Of a stretch of 64,000 nt of DNA, positions 51,323-58,882 are shown in pieces. The position numbers and the translations under genes were made by a program. Positions within the stretch are counted from its first letter, which is position 1. Every line of letters begins with the position of its first letter. The stretch covers positions 186,001 through 250,000 of the forward strand of contig NZ_JAPFBW010000002.1 of assembly GCF_026153205.1 (NCBI RefSeq), read 5' to 3'. The stretch comes from Aquabacterium sp. A7-Y. GTDB taxonomy: Bacteria > Pseudomonadota > Gammaproteobacteria > Burkholderiales > Burkholderiaceae_C. The notes beneath the pieces were generated by a model. That model had not been told where the DNA came from. It was given only the letters and a program-made list of their open reading frames with translations, and searched no databases.

Positions 51323-52477
51323 CTAGCCGATTTCGGAAACGGCCAGCACCGGCTGCGATTCAGGACTTGGCAAGCGGGTTCTGAGCCGCCTGAACTCGGT
51401 CGGCGTCATGCCGGTGTCGGCCTTGAAGGCGCGATTGAAGGGCCCTAGCGACTGGAAGCCGGCGTCCATCGCGATGGTGAGCACCGGCACCTCGGCTTGG
51501 GCTGGATCGGCCAAGGCGCTTTTGGCCTCTTCGATCCGGTATTGATTGAGAAATGCATTGAAATTGCGGTAACCCAGGCCCTGGTTGATCAGTTTGCGCA
51601 GCTTGTGCTCGGGCACGCCCAGCTGCGCTGCCAGTCCGCCTATCGTGAGGCCGTCCTGCCGGTAGGCACGTTCGACCGTCATCAGGCGTTCGAGTGCTGC
51701 CACCTGCGAGCGGTCGACCCGCTCAACCTGAACTTCTGCCACAGGCCCAGTCCCCGGCGCCGCGCTACGGCCATCGCACGCCGCCACGGTGGGGGCGTTA
51801 GCAAACAAACCGGAGCGGGTGGTGACCAGCAGATGCCAGAGGATCACCACCACGATCGCAAGCAGCGCCAAGGCGTCGGCGAGACTGGCCAGCGGGGCGC
51901 TTAAGATGCCGCCGCCGTGCAGGGCCAGCTTGGCGATCGCCGTTGCCAGCGTGTAGGCCGCCCCGGCGCTCACGATGAAGATGCGCAGCCGGCGTCGGCC
52001 TTCGACCAAGTCGGAGCGCCAGGTGGACAGCGATTGCAGCACCGCCAGCGCCGCGAAGCCCAGCGTCACCAGGGTGATGCCAGTGTTCAGGGAGGCCGCC
52101 GCCACGGCGTGCGACCGGGCCAGCACAAAACAGTGGACCCAGCCCGCTGCCGCCAGCACACCCCATGCCGCGGCGTGCCACCAACGCGCCTTGAACTCGT
52201 CGTCGAACAGCGCACGGGAGAACACCCAGAACACCACCGCATTGCCGGTGGACAGGGCCAGCAAGGGCCGCTGCCACCAGGCCATCGGCGGGGCGGTGAA
52301 GCCCGGCATCGAGGACAGCGCGTAAGCGGCCACTCCGGCGGCACAGGCCGCCGCGAGACGGGCTGCGACAGCCCGGGCATGGTCCCGCACGAGAACGGCC
52401 GCGACGAACAGCAGCAGCGTGATCAAGCCAGCCCTGAGGGCGATGTTGAGGGTCAAGAGTGCGGGAAGATCTGCCAT
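51323..52477 (-). CDS. AraC-family regulator with N-terminal membrane domain
   Basis: 384 aa. About seven hydrophobic helices occupy residues 5-240 (LTLNIALRAGLITLLLFVAAVLV, LALLAIVVVILWHLLVTT), followed by an AraC HTH domain: TIGGLAAQLGVPEHKLRKLINQGLGYRNFNAFLNQYRIEEAKSAL and TIAMDAGFQSLGPFNRAFKADTGMTPTEFRR. This is a one-component membrane sensor-regulator. Start at ATG 52477, where the membrane domain begins; an in-frame extension upstream has no similarity. The hydrolase gene 80 bases downstream is a plausible target. Confidence 0.88.
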   Translation of the reverse strand: MADLPALLTLNIALRAGLITLLLFVAAVLVRDHARAVAARLAAACAAGVAAYALSSMPGFTAPPMAWWQRPLLALSTGNAVVFWVFSRALFDDEFKARWWHAAAWGVLAAAGWVHCFVLARSHAVAAASLNTGITLVTLGFAALAVLQSLSTWRSDLVEGRRRLRIFIVSAGAAYTLATAIAKLALHGGGILSAPLASLADALALLAIVVVILWHLLVTTRSGLFANAPTVAACDGRSAAPGTGPVAEVQVERVDRSQVAALERLMTVERAYRQDGLTIGGLAAQLGVPEHKLRKLINQGLGYRNFNAFLNQYRIEEAKSALADPAQAEVPVLTIAMDAGFQSLGPFNRAFKADTGMTPTEFRRLRTRLPSPESQPVLAVSEIG

Positions 52478-52874
52478 GGCGCCGCCTATGCTACCTGCGG
52501 TCACACCCGCGCCACCGGGCGCCGTCGCTCCCGGCGCGACGATGGTGTGTGGAATAGAGCGATTGCAAACCGTCTTGAAGCAGCAGAGAGGGAGAGAGAC
52601 CGGGTGACAGGTCGCTGCGCACCTCTTTGCCACACTCAGCGAAGGTGGGGTGACGGGCGCTGTTCGATGCACGTCAGCCGCCTCTTCAAGCAAAGCAGCC
52701 GTGGCGGATCGATAAGCATGGGCGGGCCACGCCCTTGTCAGGGAGCATTTCGTCACGGACATCCGCTCTGAAGCAGTCATACCCTCCAAACAAGGTTGAA
52801 TGCGGCTGGCGTGGGGCAGCAGAATGACCGGATTTATCAAAGCTTGGACGGGGAGGTCTCCCTCAATCGTTTAG
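52478..52874. other. Intergenic region
   Basis: About 400 bases upstream of the AraC-type gene with no supported gene on either strand. Promoter sequences for the regulator must be here, but none can be named. No repeats were noticed. Confidence 0.4.
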
Positions 52875-53300
52875 CCGCCTCTCACGGATGAACTGCTTGC
52901 TGCGGTCTCTGCTCTAGTTCTGTGGCGCATCGTCGTTGTCGGGCTTGGGGCTCTCGCCGTTGCACTGCTCCTCGCCGGAGCGCTGCCATGGTTCGGTCCA
53001 GCTTGGAGCTTTGCGACGGTGTTTCTCGGGTTTGCAGCCGGCGTCGTTTGGCAGGCGGCTAGCTCGTCGCCAGTCGAGGGGCCGGATACGCAACCGCCAA
53101 TGTCGAGGGTCGTTGCCTTCCTGGGGATTAACGTTGCCGGTGTCATCTGGGGTGGCCTGCTCGAGTTCGCCACTGAGTCAGCCGCAGGGGTGCCAGAGCG
53201 CCCTTGCTGGCCTTTCAATTCGCGCTGTCATCGATACCTGCTCGTCGCCGCAGGACGACGAGTGGGGGCCACTCGGTCGCTGCTCTGCTCTGGGAGATAG
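52875..53300 (+). CDS. Possible small membrane protein without a standard start
   Basis: The frame is open from 52875 (after TAG) to TAG 53298 and encodes two hydrophobic segments: LWRIVVVGLGALAVALLLAG with LPWFGPAWSFATVFLGFAAG, then VVAFLGINVAGVIWGGLLEF. No ATG, GTG or TTG precedes the first helix; a CTG start, a start at GTG 53019 (which removes the first helix), or a broken gene are the options. The last 35 residues are not membrane-like. No family is recognised. Confidence 0.3.
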   Translation, partial: PPLTDELLAAVSALVLWRIVVVGLGALAVALLLAGALPWFGPAWSFATVFLGFAAGVVWQAASSSPVEGPDTQPPMSRVVAFLGINVAGVIWGGLLEFATESAAGVPERPCWPFNSRCHRYLLVAAGRRVGATRSLLCSGR

Positions 53301-53339
53301 GAAGCCAAGACAGCAGAGGGGGCGTGTCAGCACAAAGAA

Positions 53340-53366
53340 AAGCCCCGCCTCCGAAGAGGCGGGGCT
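53340..53366 (-). terminator. Rho-independent terminator of the chitinase gene
   Basis: On the minus strand, AGCCCCGCCTC-TTCG-GAGGCGGGGCT forms an 11-bp perfect GC-rich stem with a tight TTCG loop, followed by TTTCTTTG. It lies 19 bases after the chitinase stop. Confidence 0.9.
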
Positions 53367-53384
53367 TGTCACGAGCAGGGGCCT

Positions 53385-54494
53385 TCAGCAGCCGAGATTG
53401 CCGCCGGCCGGCACTCCAATGATCTGCGTGAAGCTGTTGTAGAAGTTGATGCGCGTCTGCACCTGGTCCGGCCGCCCTCCGTTGCATTCAAGGCTGCCGT
53501 TGATCGCACGGATGGTCATGCCGAAGCCGTGGCCGTTGACGATCGCGGCGTGAGGCGTCATGCCGGCCGCGCCGGTGCCTGTCATCCAGTACCAGATCGC
53601 GGTCTTCCACGCGATCGTCGCGTCGGTCGCGACCAAGTCCGGGTTGGCCCACAGGTTGATGCCGAGCGCGTCGCCCGCGGCCTTGTAGTTGTAGTTCCAG
53701 CTCAGCTGCATCGGACCGCGACCGTAGTATTGCTGGCCGGGCGCGCAGGTGTTGCCCCACTCCGTGCTGCAGTAATGCGGCCAGTTGGCGGTGTTGTATT
53801 CGCGGGTCGCGCGCAGCTGATCGGACTCGTGCGCAATGTTCGCGAGGAAGGCCGCGGCTTCCTGCTTGCGCTGCGTGTCGTTGCCGGTGTTGGCGAATGC
53901 CGGGTAGGCCGACAGCGCGTTGACCAGGCCGCTGTAGGTATAAAACGGGTTGCGGCCGGGGAACATCGAGTTGAACTGGGCTTCGCTGACGATGAACGAG
54001 CCGCCACCACCTGGGTTGCCGCCATCCCCACCCCCATCCCCACCCCCGCCACTGCCTTCGCAGGAGGTCGGCTGCCAGTACCAGGTGCTGATCGTCGGAT
54101 CGGTGTAGTCGCTGCCGTTGGCGCCGACGTTGACCACCTTGTAGTAGTTGCCGTTGCTGTAGCGCACGACGTCGCCGAGGCGGTAGGTCGAGCCATGCTG
54201 CCAGGTGGCGGCGTTGCAGGTGCCGCCACTGCCACCCCCGGTGCCGCCGCCGCTGCTGCTGCAGGAAGTCGGCTGCCAGTACCAGGTGCTGATCGTCGGG
54301 TCGGTGTAGTCGCTGCCGTTGGCGCCGGCGTTGACCACCTTGTAGTAGTTGCCGTTGCTGTAGCGCACGACGTCGCCGAGGCGGTAGGTCGAGCCGTGCT
54401 GCCAGGTTTGGGCGTTGCAGGACTGCGCATGGCCGAGCACGGGTGTCGCCAGCACGGCGAGGCAGGCCATCCAACGTTTCGCGCTGATGTTCAT
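53385..54494 (-). CDS. GH19 chitinase with two chitin-binding domains
   Basis: 369-aa secreted enzyme cleaving chitin. Signal peptide to GHAQ (about residue 24). Two nearly identical CBM5/12-type domains (C26-C78 and C93-C145; core TWQHGSTYRLGDVVRYSNGN and TDPTISTWYWQPTSC) are joined by Gly/Ser-rich linkers. The GH19 domain (about 166-369) has the catalytic Glu in FLANIAHESDQL (E223), YYGRGPMQLSWNYNY, and a second acidic region nearer the C-terminus. A terminator follows the stop. It probably serves nutrition or antifungal attack. Confidence 0.93.
   Translation of the reverse strand: MNISAKRWMACLAVLATPVLGHAQSCNAQTWQHGSTYRLGDVVRYSNGNYYKVVNAGANGSDYTDPTISTWYWQPTSCSSSGGGTGGGSGGTCNAATWQHGSTYRLGDVVRYSNGNYYKVVNVGANGSDYTDPTISTWYWQPTSCEGSGGGGDGGGDGGNPGGGGSFIVSEAQFNSMFPGRNPFYTYSGLVNALSAYPAFANTGNDTQRKQEAAAFLANIAHESDQLRATREYNTANWPHYCSTEWGNTCAPGQQYYGRGPMQLSWNYNYKAAGDALGINLWANPDLVATDATIAWKTAIWYWMTGTGAAGMTPHAAIVNGHGFGMTIRAINGSLECNGGRPDQVQTRINFYNSFTQIIGVPAGGNLGC
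54060..54419 (-). repeat. Tandem duplication of chitin-binding domain coding sequence
   Basis: Two 159-base units (54261-54419 and 54060-54218), 201 bases apart, are almost identical at DNA as well as protein level; only a few codons differ (Gln/Ala, Ala/Val). This points to a recent internal duplication or ongoing gene conversion. Confidence 0.85.
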
Positions 54495-54854
54495 GCGGTT
54501 CCTCTCTGCGTTCGTTGTTGCGTCGACGGTCGACCCGCCAGGCGGGGGACAAGGGCACTATTAGAAAGGTCGCGCGACGAAGTGAGTCACCGCTTGTCTG
54601 CGTCTGCAAACCGGCTGTCGAAATGGCGCAGTTCTACCAGGTGTTGAGTCCCGGGGATTCACGCCGAAGGAGGCGAAGCACAGACGACGAAGATGACCCG
54701 ACGAGCGTTCGACCCGGCAAGCAGGAAGCTTCGGTCACGGCGCGGCAAGGACTTTCTGCCGAATCAACTCGTCAATGAAGCTGAACGCCTCGCCAGGCAC
54801 TTGGTGGAGTGAGAAGGCTCGCCCCATGTCAACTCTTCGGAGCAGTCCCCGGTT
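54495..54854. other. Intergenic region
   Basis: 360 bases between the chitinase start and the reverse transcriptase stop. It must hold the chitinase promoter and the retron operon end. No gene, clear promoter box or strong terminator hairpin is visible. Confidence 0.4.
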
Positions 54855-56750
54855 TCAGATATCGATGATGCTGGCGATCAGTGCAATGCCGATCATCGCC
54901 ATCGCGAAGCGCAGCCAGCCGGTCTTTCGCGACATCATGGAATAGCCCACCCAGACCATGCCCAGCATGAACACGAGCGCACTCTCCATGCCGGCGGCGA
55001 CGCGGACAACGATGAAAAGCTGGATCGCGTACTGCCACCAGCGGACAGGAGCATGAGGCGTCGGCGTCTCTGATGTGGCCGCGTCCTGGCTGATCGTGTC
55101 CCGTGCGACAAGGCCGCTCGATGCGCTCGACCGGGCGCCGGCCCGGGCAGGTTTTCTGGCGGCGTTGCGCGCCTCTCGCTCGGCGTTGATGCGTTCCTGG
55201 CGGGCCGCTTTCATCTGTCCGGCCGTCAGCGCCAATTCCGGCACCGGTGCCTCCGCCGGCTCCCACCATGCGCCACGGGCGAGCGTCGGCACTTCACCCT
55301 GCGCGGACTGACGGCGGAACCTGTCGGCAAACGCCGGTCGCGCAGGCATCTCGCCCCGCGGAAGTGCCAAGGCCCGCGGCAATAGAGCAGCACCTTGACG
55401 CGGGTCGACCATCTGGACGAAGCGCGCATAGCCGACCAGCGTCTCGCGCGTGGCTGGCTGCCCTTGCCAAGTGGCTGCTTCCAGGCCACGGCGCTGTGCG
55501 TGGTGCAATGCAGCCCGCAGCTTCCGGCGTTCGCGGCGGGACACCGACGGCTTCTCGTTGACGACCACGCCCGTCACTTCCTGGCGTGAGCCTGACCGCA
55601 TCACGCGCTGCTTGTCGGGATGGGGCGTGAAACCCTCGTCTTGCAGCACGTGGTGCACCTGGCGCAGCAGGCGTCCCACCAACCCGGCACTTTCGGCGGA
55701 TGCCGAAAACGTCAGGTCGTCGGCGTATCGCGTATAGGTGAAGCCGAGCTTGTCGGCCAGCCCCTGAAGCCGACGATCGAGCTTGCGGCACAGGATGTTC
55801 GTCAGCATCGGGCTCGTGGGCGCCCCCTGCGGCAGCACGCGGTCGCGGCCCTTGCCCCCGACGAAAAAGCGTTCGCCATCGACCTCCAGCTCGTCGCAGG
55901 CGTTCTCGCTGCACAGCAAGGCGAGCACGCTCGCGAGCCGCTCGTCGTAGCCAAGGCTGCGGAACACGCCCTTGATGCGCGGGTAGGTAACGCTCGGAAA
56001 GAAGTCCTTGAGATCGAGGTTGACGACCACCGGCTTGCCGCAATGCGGCGCCGCATTGGTGACGATGCTGCGGCCTGGCATGAAGCCGTGCGCGGCTGCA
56101 TGGCAAGGCACTTTGGCGAGCAGGTTGTCGAGCACCCAGTACTGCGCGCGCTTCAGCCGTGGCATCGGCGCCGAGATCGTGCGCTGCCCTCCCGTCTTCT
56201 TGGGCAGCATGAAACGCCGGTAGTGAGTGGTGCGGGCGACCTCGCGGTGGAAACACAGGAACTTGAGCTCCGCGAGCGTGATGCCCATGGCCTGCGCCAG
56301 TTCGAGCGGCGACTCCAGTGGCGGCAGGCCTGCATGCAACTGGCGCCTCGGGGCGTCTTGCGCCGGTTGCAGTCCACCCGATACACCGGCTCCGAGGTAG
56401 CCTGCATCGGTCTTGCGCGCCTCGTACCAGCGCAACGCCCGCTCGTGGCGCCGCCGCTCCCGGGCCTGGGCCGTGGCTTCGCGCTGCTCGCGCGCCTTGG
56501 CCATGCGCTCCTTGCGCATCGCCTTGAGGGCAGCTTCAGGATCGCCCTTGACTCGAAGCTCGGCCTGAAGCCCATCGAGCGCTTTCACCAGCTCGACTTC
56601 GCGTTCGATCAGTGCCGCCTCGAGCGTGGGCGCCCCGGAATCCGCAGGCCAGAAGCCCAGGCGCTGCATCTCCGCGAGGACCACGGCGTCCTTGCTGGAC
56701 GCCCTGATGCGGGCGAGCAACTCTGCCCGGGTGGGGACTCGTTCGCTCAT
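54855..56750 (-). CDS. Retron reverse transcriptase with C-terminal membrane region
   Basis: 631 aa. The RT core is at about 150-440: NLDLKDFFPSV (244-254), LPQGAPTSPMLTNILCRKLD (306-325), the YADD catalytic box (342-345) and VTGVVVN (392-398). The retron-specific NAxxH motif is present as NAAPH (232-236), together with the VTG motif. Residues 1-150 form a charged, coiled-coil-like extension (RKERMAKAREQREATAQARERRRHE, in part). After the RT comes a long tail ending in two or three hydrophobic helices (about 570-631), unusual for a retron RT, which is normally 300-400 aa. Start ATG overlaps the TGA of a micro-ORF. It makes multicopy DNA from the RNA encoded upstream; with the SWIM and HEAT proteins it likely forms an anti-phage system. 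Confidence 0.9.
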   Translation of the reverse strand: MSERVPTRAELLARIRASSKDAVVLAEMQRLGFWPADSGAPTLEAALIEREVELVKALDGLQAELRVKGDPEAALKAMRKERMAKAREQREATAQARERRRHERALRWYEARKTDAGYLGAGVSGGLQPAQDAPRRQLHAGLPPLESPLELAQAMGITLAELKFLCFHREVARTTHYRRFMLPKKTGGQRTISAPMPRLKRAQYWVLDNLLAKVPCHAAAHGFMPGRSIVTNAAPHCGKPVVVNLDLKDFFPSVTYPRIKGVFRSLGYDERLASVLALLCSENACDELEVDGERFFVGGKGRDRVLPQGAPTSPMLTNILCRKLDRRLQGLADKLGFTYTRYADDLTFSASAESAGLVGRLLRQVHHVLQDEGFTPHPDKQRVMRSGSRQEVTGVVVNEKPSVSRRERRKLRAALHHAQRRGLEAATWQGQPATRETLVGYARFVQMVDPRQGAALLPRALALPRGEMPARPAFADRFRRQSAQGEVPTLARGAWWEPAEAPVPELALTAGQMKAARQERINAEREARNAARKPARAGARSSASSGLVARDTISQDAATSETPTPHAPVRWWQYAIQLFIVVRVAAGMESALVFMLGMVWVGYSMMSRKTGWLRFAMAMIGIALIASIIDI

Positions 56751-56812
56751 TGGGGAACCTTCGTGCTGCGCACTGCGGTGCGAGCCCCTTCGGGCGGCCG
56801 GGCGGGGCTCAT
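56747..56812 (-). CDS. Micro-ORF 2 (21 aa), tandem copy, coupled to RT
   Basis: Encodes a peptide beginning MSPARPPEGARTAVRST and ending KVPQ. Its TGA overlaps the ATG of the reverse transcriptase (ATGA), and GAAGG near its 3' end is placed as ribosome binding site for the RT. It is a near-perfect tandem copy of the micro-ORF at 56809. It may act as a translational relay rather than give a functional peptide. Confidence 0.5.
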   Translation of the reverse strand: MSPARPPEGARTAVRSTKVPQ

Positions 56813-56874
56813 TGGGTAACCTCCGTGCTGCGCACTGCGGTGCGAGCCCCTTCGGGCGGCCGGGCGGGGCTCAT
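56809..56874 (-). CDS. Micro-ORF 1 (21 aa), first tandem copy
   Basis: Preceded by AAGGAG at good spacing, so it is well placed to be translated. The peptide begins MSPARPPEGARTAVRST and ends EVTQ. GGAGG near its end is the ribosome binding site of the second copy, and its TGA overlaps that ATG. The pair differs at a few bases only and each unit also holds the hairpin GAGCCCC ... GGGGCTC. Confidence 0.5.
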   Translation of the reverse strand: MSPARPPEGARTAVRSTEVTQ

Positions 56875-56933
56875 GCCGCCGCTCCTTCGATGAGGGAGGC
56901 GCACGCGAGACGCTGTGTCCGGCGGGGAAAGGT

Positions 56934-57162
56934 GAGTGCAGCGCGCTTCTCGTCGAAGAGCCTGAAAGGCTTGGAGGACGGGGGCTGTCCACTCGACGCC
57001 GCGCGACACCCGGTGCGCCAATGCGCTCTTTGGGAGCCACATCGGCATTGCGCACCGGGTGTCAGCGCGGCACAGTGAAGACAGCACCCGTGGCGCATGG
57101 AGCGGCAGATGGCAAGGACGGCGAAACACCGCCCGGGTTGCAAGAGCCTGCGCGCTGCACTC
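56934..57162 (-). ncRNA. Candidate retron msr-msd RNA
   Basis: Delimited by a perfect 13-bp inverted repeat: GAGTGCAGCGCGC at 57162-57150 (minus strand, a1) and its complement GCGCGCTGCACTC at 56946-56934 (a2), as expected for the paired ends of a retron RNA. Inside, a short stem GGCG-GTGTTT-CGCC follows a1 (msr side), then a very long hairpin at 57071-56998 (GCCGCGC plus GACACCCGGTGCGC paired with the complementary 3' arm, about 26 bp with single-base bulges and an 18-base loop) suits the msd. A small AGCCT-TTC-AGGCT stem precedes a2. It lies between the SWIM gene and the RT, i.e. upstream of the RT as in known retrons. The branching G cannot be fixed by eye. Confidence 0.75.
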
Positions 57163-57187
57163 GCTTTCAGTTTAACCGAAGCTTTGT

Positions 57188-58876
57188 TCATGCCGCCTCC
57201 CGGACGATGTGTGGTTTTGCCAATTGGGGCTGCGCCAGTTGGCGCAAAGCCAGCATGTGGGTGCATGGCCCGCGGCGCAGGCGATTCTGGCCGTAGAAGT
57301 TGCAGCCGCATTGACCGTCCACGAGTTGCTGGTCGGCATTGAGCGTCAGCCGCGGCTCGTACTCGTGGCCGCGGTCCTTCACCTTGCCGGTGATCACGAG
57401 TCGCTCGTCCCGCGGCACGATGTCCTTCAGCTTCGCGCCCTTTGCATGGATGAGCGCCATGGCCGCTTCTTCCTCAGGGCTGGCGAAGCGCAAGGACGCA
57501 AGCGGCAAGGGCTCACGCGCCAGCTCTCGCCAGGCATAGCGGCCGGACGGCAGGTCGAACACGGCACGTCCGGCCTGCACCCAGAGCGTGAGCGCTGCGT
57601 CGACGTCCGCCTGCGGCAGCCCGACGCACGATGCCAGGTCCGATGCCGTCGCGATCCAGACGCCTTGGAGCGCCGCGGCCACCGCATGCTGGGTGGCCTC
57701 ACTCACATCATGACGCGCCTGAAGCAGATCGAATCGGGCCGCTGCCGACCAGTCGTTGGCCGTCCAGCCCGACAGGCCCAGCGTCACGGTGATGTCGTCC
57801 ATCTCCACCACCCAGAAGCTGGGCATGCCCGAGCCCAGCAGGTGGACACGCACTCGCGTGGCCAGCGCAATCAGCCGCTCGAGTGTGAGCAGGCGGCGAC
57901 GCCCCCACACGCGCACGCTGCGCGGCTCGGCAAGCGGCGCACCGACGATCGCGCTACGGCGCGCCGTCAGCTCGATGTTCCACGGCTCCAGCACCAGGCG
58001 CGCAGGCTGCCCCGGCTGGAGCTCGAAGCGCAGCGATCGTGGACCTGCCCGCTCCTTGCGCTGGCGCAGCACGCTGCACAGGTTGTGCAGGTCCATCGGG
58101 TGCAGTTCCACCACGGTGGCTGGCTGCGTCATCGCGCTGGACACCTGCAGGAAGCCGCGCACCCAGCTGTCGGGCAGGTCGATCTTTTCCTCGTGGAAGG
58201 CCGGGTCGTCTCCGGTCGCGACGGTGAAGCCTGCCGGGTCGACCTTGAAGCTGGTTGCCTTGTAGTCGCGGATCTTCTGGAACTCCTCAAAGAGGCTCGC
58301 GGAGTAATCGATATTGGTCGTTCCACAGGCCATCTCGGCGGTGCGGTCGAACACGTCGTGTTTGACGCTCACCGCGCAATAGCTCGACTCGTCCTGACTG
58401 AAGGCTTCGAACAGCAAGCGCTCGGGATGCACGCTGATCACCGGATCGAGCACGAACCAGGCGTCACGGTTGGCTTGGTACAGCCAGTTGAAGTAGGTAT
58501 TGCGGGCACGGTAGAACGGTTCCAGCACCGCAGCCTTGCGGGCCCGCAGTTGCCGCAGTTCCTCGGTGATGCTGCTCACCTGGCCCTTGAGGCTCCGGGC
58601 CTGCTGCATGAACTGCGTGAGCAGGGACTTTTCGTTGTCGGCCAACCACTGCTGGTAGGCCGTCTGGTCCCGGCCGCGGAAGCGTTGGTCGCTCACCACC
58701 ACCGAATGCAGCGCCGACAACGCTTCGCGGAAGACGAGGTGCGCATGCGAATCGCGTCGTAGCACGCCTTCGAAGGAGGTCGGCGGGCGCAGCGTGTCAG
58801 GCGCGAAGCTGAAGGCTTGCGAGGCCGCGGAGTCGTCGACCGTGGTGCTGCCGTAGTACTTGTAGCGGAATTGCAT
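57188..58876 (-). CDS. SWIM zinc-finger protein of the retron operon
   Basis: 562 aa. The SWIM motif CxC-x12-CxH is near the C-terminus: C523, C525, C538, H540 (QCGCNFYGQNRLRRGPCTHML), typical of DNA- or protein-binding zinc fingers. The N-terminal 180 residues hold a coiled coil (QARSLKGQVSSITEELRQLRARK, in part); the middle may contain winged-helix folds (LASCVGLPQADVDAALTLWVQAG). Start ATG 58876, 6 bases after the HEAT-protein stop; its end is 25 bases from the retron RNA. It is likely the effector partner or regulator of the retron. I recall surveys of retrons listing a type with SWIM and armadillo/HEAT proteins (type XIII), which this resembles. Confidence 0.8.
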   Translation of the reverse strand: MQFRYKYYGSTTVDDSAASQAFSFAPDTLRPPTSFEGVLRRDSHAHLVFREALSALHSVVVSDQRFRGRDQTAYQQWLADNEKSLLTQFMQQARSLKGQVSSITEELRQLRARKAAVLEPFYRARNTYFNWLYQANRDAWFVLDPVISVHPERLLFEAFSQDESSYCAVSVKHDVFDRTAEMACGTTNIDYSASLFEEFQKIRDYKATSFKVDPAGFTVATGDDPAFHEEKIDLPDSWVRGFLQVSSAMTQPATVVELHPMDLHNLCSVLRQRKERAGPRSLRFELQPGQPARLVLEPWNIELTARRSAIVGAPLAEPRSVRVWGRRRLLTLERLIALATRVRVHLLGSGMPSFWVVEMDDITVTLGLSGWTANDWSAAARFDLLQARHDVSEATQHAVAAALQGVWIATASDLASCVGLPQADVDAALTLWVQAGRAVFDLPSGRYAWRELAREPLPLASLRFASPEEEAAMALIHAKGAKLKDIVPRDERLVITGKVKDRGHEYEPRLTLNADQQLVDGQCGCNFYGQNRLRRGPCTHMLALRQLAQPQLAKPHIVREAA

Positions 58877-58882
58877 GATCGG

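Noticed and set aside
53340-53366. CRISPR-like palindrome
   Set aside because: A single copy followed by a T-rich tract on the minus strand; it is the chitinase terminator.
54855-57187. Diversity-generating retroelement or group II intron for the reverse transcriptase
   Set aside because: No template/variable repeat pair and no Avd-like gene were seen, and there is no maturase domain X or endonuclease; the NAAPH and VTG motifs mark a retron RT instead.
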